A stretch of DNA of 38,323 bases, from positions 1-38,323 of the forward strand of contig QCDR01000015.1 of NCBI GenBank assembly GCA_003278705.1, in the 5' to 3' direction. Below the pieces are notes generated by a model, which saw nothing but the letters and a program-made list of their open reading frames with translations, was not told the origin of the DNA and did not search any database. A program made the position numbers and the translations under genes. Below, piece after piece: positions 9,453-18,537 of the stretch. Origin of the DNA: Prochlorococcus sp. AG-355-J23 (lineage in GTDB: Bacteria > Cyanobacteriota > Cyanobacteriia > PCC-6307 > Cyanobiaceae). Positions within the stretch are counted from its first letter, which is position 1. The number at the start of each line of letters is the position of its first letter.

Positions 9453-10274
9453 CTATGAGCAGATAAAATTCCATTGTCTCGAGAATGTTTTGCTCCTTCT
9501 CCAGGAATTAAATTCATTTTTTAATTTGTATGTACATAAATTTGAGATGTCTATATTTGTACTAGGAATTTTCTCATTTAAAAGTTGTCTATAAGCAGAT
9601 CTTTTGAGATCAATTTGATTAAAGTTTTTCTCTTTGTAGTGATTTGAATCAATAAAAAAAAGATCTTTTTCAGCTTTAGTCCAATTAACCGTTATGTTTT
9701 TGTTTTCGGCCTTTCTAAAAAATTCTTTGAGTGTTATTTTATCAACTAGATAATGTTCCTTTGAAATCGCTGGTCCTATTGCAACAAGTAAGTTATCTCT
9801 ATATGTCCCTAAATTATCGAAAATTTTAACCAGATTTTTTATTATTTTTTTTTCTAAACCTTTTCTTCCACAATGCAAGGTTGCTACATTTCTTGTCGTT
9901 TTATCGGCAAAAAATATTGGCATACAATCAGCTGTGTAAACCCATAAGTTTTGATTGCATTTATTACCAACAAGACCATCTGCATCAGTCTTAATTCCTT
10001 GTCTCGAATGTGATCCAAACACTATCAAATTACTGTGAATTTGATTGGCAACACAATTTATGTGATTTTCATTAAAGTGATTCCCTAATAATTGAAGAAA
10101 TTTCTCAGAGCTTGACTTCGTAAAATATGCATGTTTGAAATTGTTTCGACTAAGGATAGGTGATGAATAATACTCAAATTTTTTGTTTTGAATAAAAATT
10201 TCAGTTTTTGAGAAATTTATTTCTTTGTATGGAATAGTTCCTGCTCCTAAGTTGAACTTATGAAATAAATTCAA
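9453..10274 (-). CDS. YfiH/laccase-domain protein (purine nucleoside phosphorylase / polyphenol oxidase family)
   Basis: This 273-residue member of the YfiH (DUF152, laccase-domain) family has metal/active-site motifs at conserved places: His in VANQIHSNLIV, Cys in TADCMPIFFADK and His in VATLHCGRKG. Family members have been reported as polyphenol oxidases and, more recently, as purine nucleoside-acting enzymes, so the substrate here is open. The TTG start lies 17 nt inside the upstream tab2-like gene, indicating translational coupling in the rps1b-tab2-yfiH operon. I see no in-frame ATG near the start that would remove the overlap. Confidence 0.85.
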   Translation of the reverse strand: MNLFHKFNLGAGTIPYKEINFSKTEIFIQNKKFEYYSSPILSRNNFKHAYFTKSSSEKFLQLLGNHFNENHINCVANQIHSNLIVFGSHSRQGIKTDADGLVGNKCNQNLWVYTADCMPIFFADKTTRNVATLHCGRKGLEKKIIKNLVKIFDNLGTYRDNLLVAIGPAISKEHYLVDKITLKEFFRKAENKNITVNWTKAEKDLFFIDSNHYKEKNFNQIDLKRSAYRQLLNEKIPSTNIDISNLCTYKLKNEFNSWRRSKTFSRQWNFICS

Positions 10275-11163
10275 TATCTCTCAAGATCCAGAATCCTGCA
10301 AATTTTTCGATGTATGGCGTTGACTGTATGGAAATAAATTGATAATCAAAAGAATTTTTTTTATTCTCTAAAAACTTTTTACTCAAAATGTTTGCATCTT
10401 TTTCTGGCAAATCTGTTACCAGCCACTTATCGTCTTCTGAAGCTTCAAGTATGAGTTGGTTCTTATTGATGACTAATTTAATAGGTTCTAAACAACTGAA
10501 CCATGCAGAAAGTGCTAAAGATCTATCTTTGCTAAATAGTCTTAATCCTGGAACTAAGTAATTATCATCTAAATCTTGCTGAATTGGGAAAATTTCTCCA
10601 AATTCAATAGGCCAATTTTTTGCTGATTTTAATTCTCCAATTGATATTTCCGAGATAGTTAAAGCGTCACCCCTTACTTCTTCTGGTAAAGGTGTAGGAG
10701 GGTTTTCCATCTTAGAAGTAAAAGTAGGAGCTAATACACCTCTTACATAACCTTTTTCCTTTGGATAAATCTCTTTCTCAAGAAATTCGATCCTATCTAA
10801 TAAATGGTAAGTTCTTCTACTAACAAGAGCCTCAATACTTACGGCCTCCAGAGATTTCTTAATGATCGATTTCATTGACGACCTCCAGAATCGAACTATT
10901 GAAGGTTTCTCCCACCCTTGTTTTTTTGCTTCACTTATTGCTTCATTTAGTGCCTTTGTAAGCCATACTGAATTAACTTCATTGGCAGGGCATTTCTTAT
11001 TCCAAATAAAAATATCTTCTGTCTTATAACTTCTTGTAGAGCAAATAATTAACTCCCACCTTTTTTTTCCATTTGATTCAATGATTGGCCTTGAATAGAA
11101 GTCTAATTCCCAATCTGAAATCTTTAATTCAAGACTTGACTCCTTTGTTTTATTAATGTTCAT
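10258..11163 (-). CDS. Tab2/Atab2-family RNA-binding protein
   Basis: This 301-residue protein matches the Tab2/Atab2 family (DUF1092). Landmarks are WELDFYSRPII (residues 18-28), KRWELIIC, the block KPSIVRFWRSSMKSII, SRRTYHLLDRIEFLEKEIYP, and C-terminal LRLFSKDRSLALSAWFSCLEP with FAGFWILRDI. In Chlamydomonas and Arabidopsis, Tab2/Atab2 binds A/U-rich RNA and is needed for translation of photosystem I psaB and other photosystem mRNAs. The cyanobacterial role is presumed similar but less studied. Its ATG overlaps the S1-like gene stop by 4 nt (ATGA), and the yfiH-like gene overlaps its 3' end. Co-translation with an S1 RNA-binding protein supports a job in mRNA handling. Confidence 0.87.
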   Translation of the reverse strand: MNINKTKESSLELKISDWELDFYSRPIIESNGKKRWELIICSTRSYKTEDIFIWNKKCPANEVNSVWLTKALNEAISEAKKQGWEKPSIVRFWRSSMKSIIKKSLEAVSIEALVSRRTYHLLDRIEFLEKEIYPKEKGYVRGVLAPTFTSKMENPPTPLPEEVRGDALTISEISIGELKSAKNWPIEFGEIFPIQQDLDDNYLVPGLRLFSKDRSLALSAWFSCLEPIKLVINKNQLILEASEDDKWLVTDLPEKDANILSKKFLENKKNSFDYQFISIQSTPYIEKFAGFWILRDIEFIS

Positions 11164-12365
11164 TTATCTTGTTCTTTTTTATCGAAGAGTGCTTTAGTTC
11201 TTAGAGCTCTCTCTGTGGCTTCTTGCATAACTTTTTGCTTATCAATAATTAATTCTCCAGCAGTGTTTTCTAACAGTGCTGTATTGAGACCAATGCGCCC
11301 TTTTTCGAGGTCAATTTCAGATATTAAAGCTTTTATCATTTCCCCTTCTCTAAAAACTTCTCTTAATGAACGAATCGATCCATTTGTTAGTGAGGATTGA
11401 TGAAGAAGTCCACTAGCTCCCCCTAAATCTATAAAAAATCCATATGGTTTTACTGCTAAAACTTCTCCTTCAATTAATTGCCCTAATTCTAAACTTGTAA
11501 GTTTAGAGACTAATGATGCTTTCTTTTCAGAGAGAACTAATTTTCTGGATTCTGGATTAACCTCAAGAAACGCTACTTTTAGAGTTTTGCCAACAAAAGA
11601 TTGATAGTCTTGACCATCTTCTAGTTGGGATCTTGGGATGAAACCTCTCAATCCATCTACATCACAAGTAAGACCACCTCTGTTAAAGCCATTAATCAAA
11701 ACGTTAATTAATTCTCCATTTTTTGCGGAGCTTGATACTTTTTCCCAACTTTGCCTAAGAATTAATGCCCGAGCGCTCACTGTAACCATCCCATCAGCAT
11801 TTTGTTCTTTGATAACTAAAACTTCCATTTCAAGGCCTACAGAAAATTTTTCTTTAAAGTTAGTTATGACTCCTAAACCACATTCTTTTTTGGGCATATA
11901 ACCAGGCGCTTTCCCACCAATGTCAACATAAAGTCCATCACTTTCGATTGCGATAACCTTACCTGAAATTGTTTCTCCTGTAGCCCCAATTGGCTCATTT
12001 TCATTCAAAGCCTCCAAAAAAGCACTTTCATCAAAATCGAAATCATCAACAGTTCTTTCTAATTGAAAATCTGTGTTTTGCTCAGAAAAATTAAAGGGTC
12101 TATTTAAGTCTTGTTGAGTTAAATCTTGTTGAGAAATATCAAAATCTTTTGTGTTTTCATTACTGTCATCAATTTCTTTTACTGAATCATCTTTGATGAT
12201 TTGAGGTTTGATTGCGACATTTTCTTTTTGCGAATTGTTTTGCTCATTATCTATTTCTTGAGATTTTTTTTGAGTGTCTTTCTTGCTTATGTGAAGTACC
12301 TGAAGAGGTTTTTTATTGCCCTTAAGTTGGATATTATCTTGGGCATTTTTATTATTGACTCCCAT
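11160..12365 (-). CDS. rpsA2: S1-domain RNA-binding protein, ribosomal protein S1 homologue (Rps1b-type)
   Basis: The 401-residue protein has three S1 (OB-fold) domains at about residues 130-200 (GKVIAIESDGLYVDIGGKAPG), 215-285 and 297-365 (GEVLAVKPYGFFIDLGGASG). They are preceded by ~125 residues of low-complexity sequence rich in Gln, Asn, Asp and Lys that is probably disordered. Cyanobacteria have a main S1 and a second, divergent homologue. The short three-domain form and long acidic tail suggest the second, but I cannot exclude that it is the main one. S1 proteins bring A/U-rich mRNA to the 30S subunit, which matters in a genome with few Shine-Dalgarno sites. It is first in an operon with the Tab2-like gene. 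The N-tail contains a pentapeptide duplication (QQDLT/QQDLN). Confidence 0.88.
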   Translation of the reverse strand: MGVNNKNAQDNIQLKGNKKPLQVLHISKKDTQKKSQEIDNEQNNSQKENVAIKPQIIKDDSVKEIDDSNENTKDFDISQQDLTQQDLNRPFNFSEQNTDFQLERTVDDFDFDESAFLEALNENEPIGATGETISGKVIAIESDGLYVDIGGKAPGYMPKKECGLGVITNFKEKFSVGLEMEVLVIKEQNADGMVTVSARALILRQSWEKVSSSAKNGELINVLINGFNRGGLTCDVDGLRGFIPRSQLEDGQDYQSFVGKTLKVAFLEVNPESRKLVLSEKKASLVSKLTSLELGQLIEGEVLAVKPYGFFIDLGGASGLLHQSSLTNGSIRSLREVFREGEMIKALISEIDLEKGRIGLNTALLENTAGELIIDKQKVMQEATERALRTKALFDKKEQDK

Positions 12366-12431
12366 CGTAGGTAAAATAAGAATAATTAATTATTAACATA
12401 CCTTAAATGTTAGTACTCAAAATTAAAATTA

Positions 12432-13226
12432 ATGAACTTTAAACCAATACCTAATAAATTTGAACATTTAAATTGGCAAGAAATTGAGTGTGTTGCAAAA
12501 AACAAAAGATCTACAGTGATTTGGCCATTCGGTGCTGTTGAGCAACATGGGCCGCATTTGCCTCTTGCGACAGATAGTATTTTTGTTGAGGAAATTATTA
12601 GCGAAGTTTTAAAATTATTTTCTGCCGATATTCCATTAAAAAAACTTCCAACTCAATATATTGGTTTTTCTCCAGAACATAAGGGTTTTGCTGGGACAAT
12701 TTCACTTTCTTCAAATTTAATAACCTCAATGATTAAGGAAGTCGGAAGTCAATTATCTGAAATGGGTTTTAAAAGATTGATATTGATTAATGGACATGGA
12801 GGTCAAATCTCGCTATTAAATACAGCTGCAAGAGAGCTAAGAAGTTTCTCACCAGGGATGGCAGTTTTCCCTTGTTTCTTGTGGAGTGGTGTTAATGGAT
12901 TAAGTGAGTTGTTAACAAAAACTGAGATCGAGGATGGGCTTCATGCTTCTTTAGCTGAAACAAGTTTGATGCTCGCTTTAAAACCAGAATTAGTAGGCGA
13001 TGAACGCCCAAACGAGTCTATTAAAGGACAAATTCCAGAAGGATGGAGTCTAGAGGGCAGTGCTCCTACTGCATGGCTTACTGAAGACTTAAGTAAATCA
13101 GGTGTTATAGGAGATAGTAGAGGAGCAAATGAGTCTTTAGGAAAAAATTTAAAGGAATTATTAATTAATCATTGGTTCAAATTGATTATGAATTTAATGC
13201 AATCAGATTGGCCAAACAATTCTTAA
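12432..13226 (+). CDS. Creatininase-family amidohydrolase
   Basis: A 264-residue protein of the creatininase / MftE-like family, metal-dependent amidohydrolases that open cyclic amides or cleave small amides. Visible metal and active-site motifs are WPFGAVEQHGPHLPLATDS (Glu, His and Asp ligands, about residues 31-49), the Glu/His stretch GFSPEHKGF, LILINGHGG near residue 117, and the Glu in SLAETSLML. Substrate is unknown: cyanobacterial members are unlikely to use creatinine. It stands alone in front of the ado-aar block with an 80-110 nt gap, and divergent from the S1-like gene with 66 nt between them. Confidence 0.85.
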   Translation: MNFKPIPNKFEHLNWQEIECVAKNKRSTVIWPFGAVEQHGPHLPLATDSIFVEEIISEVLKLFSADIPLKKLPTQYIGFSPEHKGFAGTISLSSNLITSMIKEVGSQLSEMGFKRLILINGHGGQISLLNTAARELRSFSPGMAVFPCFLWSGVNGLSELLTKTEIEDGLHASLAETSLMLALKPELVGDERPNESIKGQIPEGWSLEGSAPTAWLTEDLSKSGVIGDSRGANESLGKNLKELLINHWFKLIMNLMQSDWPNNS

Positions 13227-13292
13227 ATAAGTTTAAGTAAAAAATGTGACTTAACAATTGAAACTATTTTCATGATATTTAAATAAACTCTC

Positions 13293-13298
13293 TATAAT
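13293..13298 (+). promoter_or_regulatory. Candidate -10 box of ado
   Basis: A perfect TATAAT. A transcript beginning around 13305 gives a ~33-nt leader to the ATG at 13338, but only ~6 nt to the ATG at 13311. This supports the downstream start. No clear -35 is present. Confidence 0.45.
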
Positions 13299-13337
13299 CA
13301 TGTAATATTCATGCATAATGAGCTAAAGATTACTGAC

Positions 13338-14066
13338 ATGCAAACTCTTGAATCAAATAAAAAAACTATTGAAGAATCGATTAATCCGATTTCTTTAGAT
13401 TTACCCGACTTCACTACAGATTCTTATAAGGATGCATACAGCAGAATAAATGCAATTGTTATAGAGGGAGAGCAAGAAGCTCATGATAATTACATTTCAA
13501 TAGCAACTTTAATTCCAAATGAGTTAGAGGAATTAACTAAATTGGCGAGAATGGAAATGAAGCATAAAAAAGGCTTTACTGCATGTGGAAGAAATTTAGG
13601 TGTAGTAGCTGATATGGATTTTGCTAAAAAATTCTTTTCTAAATTACATGGTAATTTTCAAGTTGCTCTTGAAAAAGGAAATTTAACAACATGTCTTTTA
13701 ATACAAGCCATCTTAATTGAAGCATTTGCAATTTCTGCTTATAACGTGTACATAAGAGTTGCGGATCCTTTTGCAAAAAAAATAACAGAGGGAGTGGTTA
13801 AAGATGAATATCTTCATTTAAATTACGGTCAAGAGTGGCTAAAAGAGAATCTATCAACTTGTAAAGAGGAATTAATGGAAGCTAATAAAGTAAATCTTCC
13901 GTTAATTAAAAAGATGTTAGATGAAGTAGCAGATGACGCATCAGTTTTAGCTATGGACAGAGAAGAATTAATGGAAGAATTTATGATTGCTTATCAAGAT
14001 ACATTGATGGAAATAGGTCTAGATAATAGAGAAATTGCAAGAATGGCTATGGCAGCTATCGTCTAA
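13338..14066 (+). CDS. ado: Aldehyde-deformylating oxygenase (alkane synthesis)
   Basis: A ferritin-like di-iron enzyme that converts long-chain fatty aldehydes to alkanes plus formate, the final step of cyanobacterial hydrocarbon formation. The 242-residue protein carries the ligand motifs EGEQEAHDNY, ARMEMKHKKGF, LIEAFAISAYNVY and VKDEYLHLNYG, giving the four Glu and two His needed for the iron pair. An ATG nine codons upstream (13311) is in frame. I chose 13338 because the family begins MQTLE and the promoter-like TATAAT leaves almost no leader for the earlier ATG. Its partner aar follows after 108 nt, the classic pairing. Prochlorococcus makes pentadecane/heptadecane with this pair. Confidence 0.97.
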   Translation: MQTLESNKKTIEESINPISLDLPDFTTDSYKDAYSRINAIVIEGEQEAHDNYISIATLIPNELEELTKLARMEMKHKKGFTACGRNLGVVADMDFAKKFFSKLHGNFQVALEKGNLTTCLLIQAILIEAFAISAYNVYIRVADPFAKKITEGVVKDEYLHLNYGQEWLKENLSTCKEELMEANKVNLPLIKKMLDEVADDASVLAMDREELMEEFMIAYQDTLMEIGLDNREIARMAMAAIV

Positions 14067-14174
14067 TTAAATTTCTAATTAATTAAGGCTTTTAATAATT
14101 AATCAAACCTATTTAAGTAGTTACCTCTGTGCTATTGTTCATAACAACGTATAGAAACCATTTATAAATTTTAA

Positions 14175-15215
14175 ATGTTTGGGTTAATAGGCCACTCAAC
14201 CAGTTTTGAAGATGCAAAAAGAAAAGCTTCGATGTTAGGCTTTGATCATATTGCTGATGGCGACTTAGATGTTTGGTGTACTGCTCCTCCTCAGCTTGTT
14301 GAGAATGTAGAAGTTAAGAGTGCAACTGGAATATCTATTGAAGGTTCTTATATAGATTCATGCTTTGTTCCTGAAATGCTTTCTAGGTTTAAAACTGCTA
14401 GAAGAAAAGTACTAAATGCTATGGAACTAGCTCAGAAAAAAGGGATTAATATTACCGCTTTAGGAGGATTTACTTCTATTATTTTTGAGAATTTTAATCT
14501 TCTACAGCATAAACAAATTAGAAATACTTCATTAGAGTGGGAAAGGTTTACTACTGGCAATACTCATACCGCCTGGGTTATTTGTAAGCAACTAGAAATA
14601 AATGCTCCTCGCATTGGGATAGACCTTAAAAAAGCAACTGTTGCTGTAATTGGTGCTACAGGTGATATTGGGAGTGCTGTTTGTAGGTGGCTTATCAATA
14701 AAACTGGAATTTCAGAACTTCTCATGGTAGCAAGACAACAAGAACCTCTAGCGCTGTTACAAAAAGAATTAGATGGTGGCACCGTAACAAGTTTGGATGA
14801 GGCATTGCCTCAGGCGGATATTGTTGTGTGGGTTGCCAGTATGCCTAAAACTATTGAAATTGATACTGACAACTTAAAAAAACCATGTTTAATGATTGAT
14901 GGTGGATACCCCAAAAATCTTGATGAGAAATTTCAGGGTGAAAATATTTATGTTTTAAAAGGAGGTATAGTAGAGTTTTTCAATGATATTGGTTGGAATA
15001 TGATGGAACTTGCGGAAATGCAAAACCCTCAGCGAGAGATGTTTGCTTGCTTTGCAGAAGCTATGATTTTAGAATTTGAAAAGTGTCATACAAATTTTAG
15101 TTGGGGAAGAAATAACATTTCCCTTGAAAAGATGGAATTTATTGGAGCAGCTTCTTTAAAGCATGGTTTTTCCGCCATTGGACTTGATAAGCAGCCTAAA
15201 GTATTAACTGTCTAA
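14175..15215 (+). CDS. aar: Long-chain acyl-ACP reductase
   Basis: Reduces acyl-ACP (or acyl-CoA) with NADPH to the fatty aldehyde used by Ado. The 346-residue protein has an N-terminal substrate domain, a Rossmann motif [18 protein letters not shown] (nucleotide loop at about residues 160-168), and Cys292 in [11 protein letters not shown], corresponding to the catalytic cysteine that forms the acyl-thioester in the Synechococcus enzyme. The length is typical. It ends 3 nt before accA, so reductase and acetyl-CoA carboxylase subunit are probably co-transcribed, coupling fatty acid initiation with product withdrawal. The 108-nt gap before it contains a possible -10 TATAGA at 14150-14155. Confidence 0.97.
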   Translation: MFGLIGHSTSFEDAKRKASMLGFDHIADGDLDVWCTAPPQLVENVEVKSATGISIEGSYIDSCFVPEMLSRFKTARRKVLNAMELAQKKGINITALGGFTSIIFENFNLLQHKQIRNTSLEWERFTTGNTHTAWVICKQLEINAPRIGIDLKKATVAVIGATGDIGSAVCRWLINKTGISELLMVARQQEPLALLQKELDGGTVTSLDEALPQADIVVWVASMPKTIEIDTDNLKKPCLMIDGGYPKNLDEKFQGENIYVLKGGIVEFFNDIGWNMMELAEMQNPQREMFACFAEAMILEFEKCHTNFSWGRNNISLEKMEFIGAASLKHGFSAIGLDKQPKVLTV

Positions 15216-15218
15216 ATC

Positions 15219-16226
15219 ATGGCTAAACGTTACCTTCTTGATTTTGAAAAGCCTCTTGTTGAACTTGAGAAACAGATAGAGCAAATTAAAGAATTAGCTC
15301 GAGATTCAGAGGTAGATGTTAGTCAACAGCTTCTACAGCTTGAAACATTAGCTGCTAGGAGAAGAGAAGAAATATTTAGATCTCTCACCCCTGCTCAAAA
15401 GATTCAGGTAGCTAGACATCCTCAAAGACCAAGTACTCTAGATTTTGTTCAAATGTTTTGTGATGACTGGATCGAATTACATGGAGACAGAAATGGTGGC
15501 GATGATATGGCACTAATTGGGGGGATAGGTTCGATAAATAATAGACCAGTATTGATGTTAGGGCATCAGAAAGGAAGAGACACAAAAGAAAATGTAGTAA
15601 GAAACTTTGGGATGGCAAAACCAGGAGGTTACAGAAAAGCTCTTAGATTAATGAAGCATGCAAATAGATTCTCTTTGCCAATTCTTACATTTATTGATAC
15701 TCCTGGAGCTTATGCTGGTTTAAAAGCTGAAGAACAAGGTCAAGGCGAAGCAATTGCAAGAAACCTTCGAGAGATGTTTGGATTGAAAGTTCCAATTGTT
15801 GCTACTGTCATTGGAGAAGGAGGTTCAGGAGGCGCACTTGGGATAGGTGTCGCTGATAGGTTATTAATGTTTGAACATAGTGTTTACACGGTTGCTAGTC
15901 CAGAAGCATGTGCATCAATTTTGTGGAGAGATGCTGCGAAAGCACCAGAAGCCGCATCAGCACTTAAAATTACAGGTAAAGATTTACTTAAATTAGGTAT
16001 TATAGATGAGGTTTTACCAGAACCTTCTGGTGGGAATAATTGGGCTCCTTTAGATGCTGGTAATACACTAAAAGAGGCTATTGAGAAACACCTTGATGCT
16101 CTACTTCAATTGTCTGAAGACCGATTAATTGAGGAAAGATACAAAAAGTTCAGGGTTTTAGGTAAATTTATCGAAGCAAATAATATTGAAGAGATTTATA
16201 GTGAAATCTCCCAAAAAACTGAATAA
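15219..16226 (+). CDS. accA: Acetyl-CoA carboxylase carboxyltransferase subunit alpha
   Basis: With AccD it transfers the carboxyl group from carboxybiotin to acetyl-CoA, giving malonyl-CoA for fatty acids. The 335-residue protein shows [20 protein letters not shown] at the start, the crotonase-like core [30 protein letters not shown] (split around residues 117-146), [38 protein letters not shown] and [16 protein letters not shown], all diagnostic for AccA. The start ATG is 3 nt after aar. The 3' end overlaps the following SDR gene by 26 nt if that gene starts at the GTG at 16201. Confidence 0.98.
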   Translation: MAKRYLLDFEKPLVELEKQIEQIKELARDSEVDVSQQLLQLETLAARRREEIFRSLTPAQKIQVARHPQRPSTLDFVQMFCDDWIELHGDRNGGDDMALIGGIGSINNRPVLMLGHQKGRDTKENVVRNFGMAKPGGYRKALRLMKHANRFSLPILTFIDTPGAYAGLKAEEQGQGEAIARNLREMFGLKVPIVATVIGEGGSGGALGIGVADRLLMFEHSVYTVASPEACASILWRDAAKAPEAASALKITGKDLLKLGIIDEVLPEPSGGNNWAPLDAGNTLKEAIEKHLDALLQLSEDRLIEERYKKFRVLGKFIEANNIEEIYSEISQKTE

Positions 16227-16935
16227 CTTGAAACTAGCTTTTATAACAGGTGCTACGAAAGGTATTGGTAGATCTACCGCAATTACTTTTGCCAATGCTG
16301 GCTGGGATTTAATTTTACTCTCCAGGCATATGGATTTAATGGAGAAACTAAAGAGCGAACTGTTGACCACTAAATCAAAAATTAACCTAGTAAAGTGTGA
16401 TTTATCTAATCCCCTAGATATAGAGCATTGTGTTAAAGAGGCAATTGAGAAATATGGATGCCCTTCAGTATTGATAAATAATGCCGGTTGCGCATTTAAT
16501 AGCCCTTTAGTCGAAATGGAATTAGGTGAATGGGAACAAACTATTCAAATAAACCTGACAAGTGTTTTTCAAATTTGTAGTTCAATAATTCCTCAAATGA
16601 GAAAAAATGGTGGTTTAGTTATTAATGTTAGTAGTCATGCCTCTTATAATGCATTCCCCCAATGGGGAGCTTATTGTGTTTCAAAATCTGCATTAGCTAT
16701 GTTTACTAAATGCTTGAGGGAGGAGGAGAGATCTAATTCAATAAGAGCTTGCACAATAACTCTTGGTTCAGTCAATACTCCTCTTTGGGACTCCGAATCA
16801 ATTAATTCTGATTTTGATAGAACTTCTATGCTTTCCTCAAAAGAGGTATCAGAAACTATTCTCTACATGGCTAATAAACCTCAATCACAATTGATCGAAG
16901 ACTTGACTTTGATGCCTTCTGGCGGAGCCTTTTAA
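16201..16935 (+). CDS. Short-chain dehydrogenase/reductase (SDR)
   Basis: A classical NAD(P)-dependent SDR of about 244 residues with [12 protein letters not shown] (cofactor loop), the NNAG strand ([10 protein letters not shown]), the catalytic Ser in [12 protein letters not shown] and YCVSK (Tyr and Lys). The start is ambiguous: TTG 16186, GTG 16201 and TTG 16228 are in frame. I chose GTG 16201, which overlaps accA by 26 nt. Position after accA could suggest a FabG-like role, while the next gene is folE, so a pterin reductase (sepiapterin or dihydromonapterin-type) is another possibility. Neither can be decided from motifs alone. The C-terminus lacks an obvious extension. Confidence 0.85.
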   Translation: MKSPKKLNNLKLAFITGATKGIGRSTAITFANAGWDLILLSRHMDLMEKLKSELLTTKSKINLVKCDLSNPLDIEHCVKEAIEKYGCPSVLINNAGCAFNSPLVEMELGEWEQTIQINLTSVFQICSSIIPQMRKNGGLVINVSSHASYNAFPQWGAYCVSKSALAMFTKCLREEERSNSIRACTITLGSVNTPLWDSESINSDFDRTSMLSSKEVSETILYMANKPQSQLIEDLTLMPSGGAF

Positions 16936-17014
16936 ACATTCTGTTTATCTGATTAATCTTAAAACAGTGATTTTTTTTAGTACTATTAGAACCCGATTGA
17001 ACAAGAGAATGTGA

Positions 17015-17020
17015 TATAGT
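17015..17020 (+). promoter_or_regulatory. Candidate -10 box for folE
   Basis: TATAGT in the 153-nt gap between the SDR gene and folE, which would give a ~60-nt leader. I see no tRNA, repeat or small gene in this gap. Confidence 0.3.
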
Positions 17021-17088
17021 ATATGAGCAATTAAGCTTTTGGAAGATACAGTTAATTAAGTTGCTTACAATTTTCTGTTTAGAATTTT

Positions 17089-17829
17089 ATGACCTCTACA
17101 TTACCCAACGATAATATTAGAAACTTTGACGACCAGATTACTAATAAACTAATTTCTGAAATTATAAGAGACAGAATTAAGAATTCTGGTGCAAGATTTA
17201 GTGCTAACGATAATATTTCTGATTTTATAAATCCTGGTGAATTAGAAATTTTAGAAAAAGAAGTAGCCTCAAGAGTTAAAGACCTACTAAAGTCCCTCGT
17301 AATTGATGTTGAGAATGATCATAATACTCAAGAAACTGCTGAGAGAGTTTCAAAAATGTATCTAAACGAAGTTTTTAAAGGCAGATATCATGAACAACCT
17401 AAAGTTACAAGTTTTCCTAATGACAAGAATCTTGATGAAATTTATACAGTTGGTCCAATTTCGGTCAGATCTGCATGTTCACATCACTTAGTACCAATTC
17501 TAGGAGAGTGTTGGATAGGAATTAAACCTGGAAATAAAGTCATAGGACTTTCAAAATTTGCGAGAGTTGCTGATTGGGTTTTTTCAAGACCTCATATTCA
17601 GGAAGAAGCTGTAATGATCCTTGCAGATGAAATTGAAAAACTTTGCGAACCTAAAGGTTTAGGAATTATTGTAAAGGCCCAACATTACTGTATGAAGTGG
17701 AGGGGAGTCAAAGAACCAAATACAAGCATGATTAATTCTGTTGTGAGAGGCGATTTTAGACACGATTTAAGTTTAAAACAAGAATTTTTTGAGCTTGTAA
17801 AACAGCAGTCCGCTACTAATAATTACTAA
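17089..17829 (+). CDS. folE: GTP cyclohydrolase I (type IA)
   Basis: Converts GTP to 7,8-dihydroneopterin triphosphate, the first step of folate and pterin synthesis. The 246-residue protein has the zinc ligands of type IA enzymes: Cys130 and His133 in VRSACSHHLVP and Cys201 in QHYCMKWRGVKEP. GLSKFARVADWVFSRPHIQE and the helical N-terminus (TQETAERVSKMYLNEVF) are also diagnostic. The N-terminal ~60 residues are an extension beyond the minimal core. It overlaps trpF tail-to-tail by 4 nt. Confidence 0.97.
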   Translation: MTSTLPNDNIRNFDDQITNKLISEIIRDRIKNSGARFSANDNISDFINPGELEILEKEVASRVKDLLKSLVIDVENDHNTQETAERVSKMYLNEVFKGRYHEQPKVTSFPNDKNLDEIYTVGPISVRSACSHHLVPILGECWIGIKPGNKVIGLSKFARVADWVFSRPHIQEEAVMILADEIEKLCEPKGLGIIVKAQHYCMKWRGVKEPNTSMINSVVRGDFRHDLSLKQEFFELVKQQSATNNY

Positions 17830-18497
17830 AATCTTTTTAACAACTTAAAAAGATCCTCTGTTTTTTTTATATCTTTTAAACCTGGAGATTTTTCAATACT
17901 ACTTGAAATATCTATGCCATCTGGTTTGAATTCAGTAAGGATTTCATCAATCCATTCAATTGATATTCCACCTGCCAACAACCATGGCTTGCTAAATTGC
18001 AAATTCTTTAAATAAATAGAATTTATTTTTTTCCCTGAACCTCCGTAAGTTTCTTTATTCCAAGAATCAAGTAGTATCGCATCTACAAAATCTTCAAAAG
18101 GTTTTATTTTATCTATGTCCTTTTCCGTTTTTATTCTGAAAGCCTTCCATAGGCCAATATAGGGAATTTTTTCCCTTATTTCTTTGCAATAATCAATATC
18201 TTCATCTCCATGTAATTGAATGATAGTTTCACTTGGGTTGCCTAAGAAGTTTTTGATAATTAAATCTATAGGACAATTTTGCACAACTGTTACTCTATCG
18301 ATTTTTGGATAAAAGTTTTCTAGGGTTTTAAATATTTTTTTCTTAATTTCAGCTGATACATACCTTGGCGACTCTTCAACCGAAATAATGCCAATAGCAT
18401 TCGCTCCTAATTTAGCGACTTGAAGAGCTTGTTCTTCAGAAGTTAGTCCACAAATTTTAACTAAAGGATTAGGCTTGGGCATATCATTATCCTGCAT
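17826..18497 (-). CDS. trpF: Phosphoribosylanthranilate isomerase
   Basis: Performs the Amadori rearrangement of PRA to CdRP in tryptophan synthesis, a TIM-barrel enzyme. The 223-residue protein has VKICGLTSEEQALQVAKLGAN with the catalytic Cys at the start, VVQNCPIDLI on strand 2, QLHGDED, AILLDSWNKETYGGSGKK containing the catalytic Asp, LLAGGIS and PDGIDISSSIEKSPGLKD (phosphate site). The start ATG at 18497 could be replaced by an internal ATG at codon 6 (MPKPNP). It stands alone among trp genes, which are scattered in cyanobacteria, and is convergent with folE and divergent from the M50 protease. Confidence 0.96.
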   Translation of the reverse strand: MQDNDMPKPNPLVKICGLTSEEQALQVAKLGANAIGIISVEESPRYVSAEIKKKIFKTLENFYPKIDRVTVVQNCPIDLIIKNFLGNPSETIIQLHGDEDIDYCKEIREKIPYIGLWKAFRIKTEKDIDKIKPFEDFVDAILLDSWNKETYGGSGKKINSIYLKNLQFSKPWLLAGGISIEWIDEILTEFKPDGIDISSSIEKSPGLKDIKKTEDLFKLLKRF

Positions 18498-18537
18498 GTA
18501 AGATTAATATTATTGCTAAATATAGCGGAGATTATTT

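Noticed and set aside
16936..17088. tRNA or small RNA in the SDR-folE gap
   Set aside because: No cloverleaf, no conserved T-arm sequence and no strong hairpin; only AT-rich sequence with a -10-like box.
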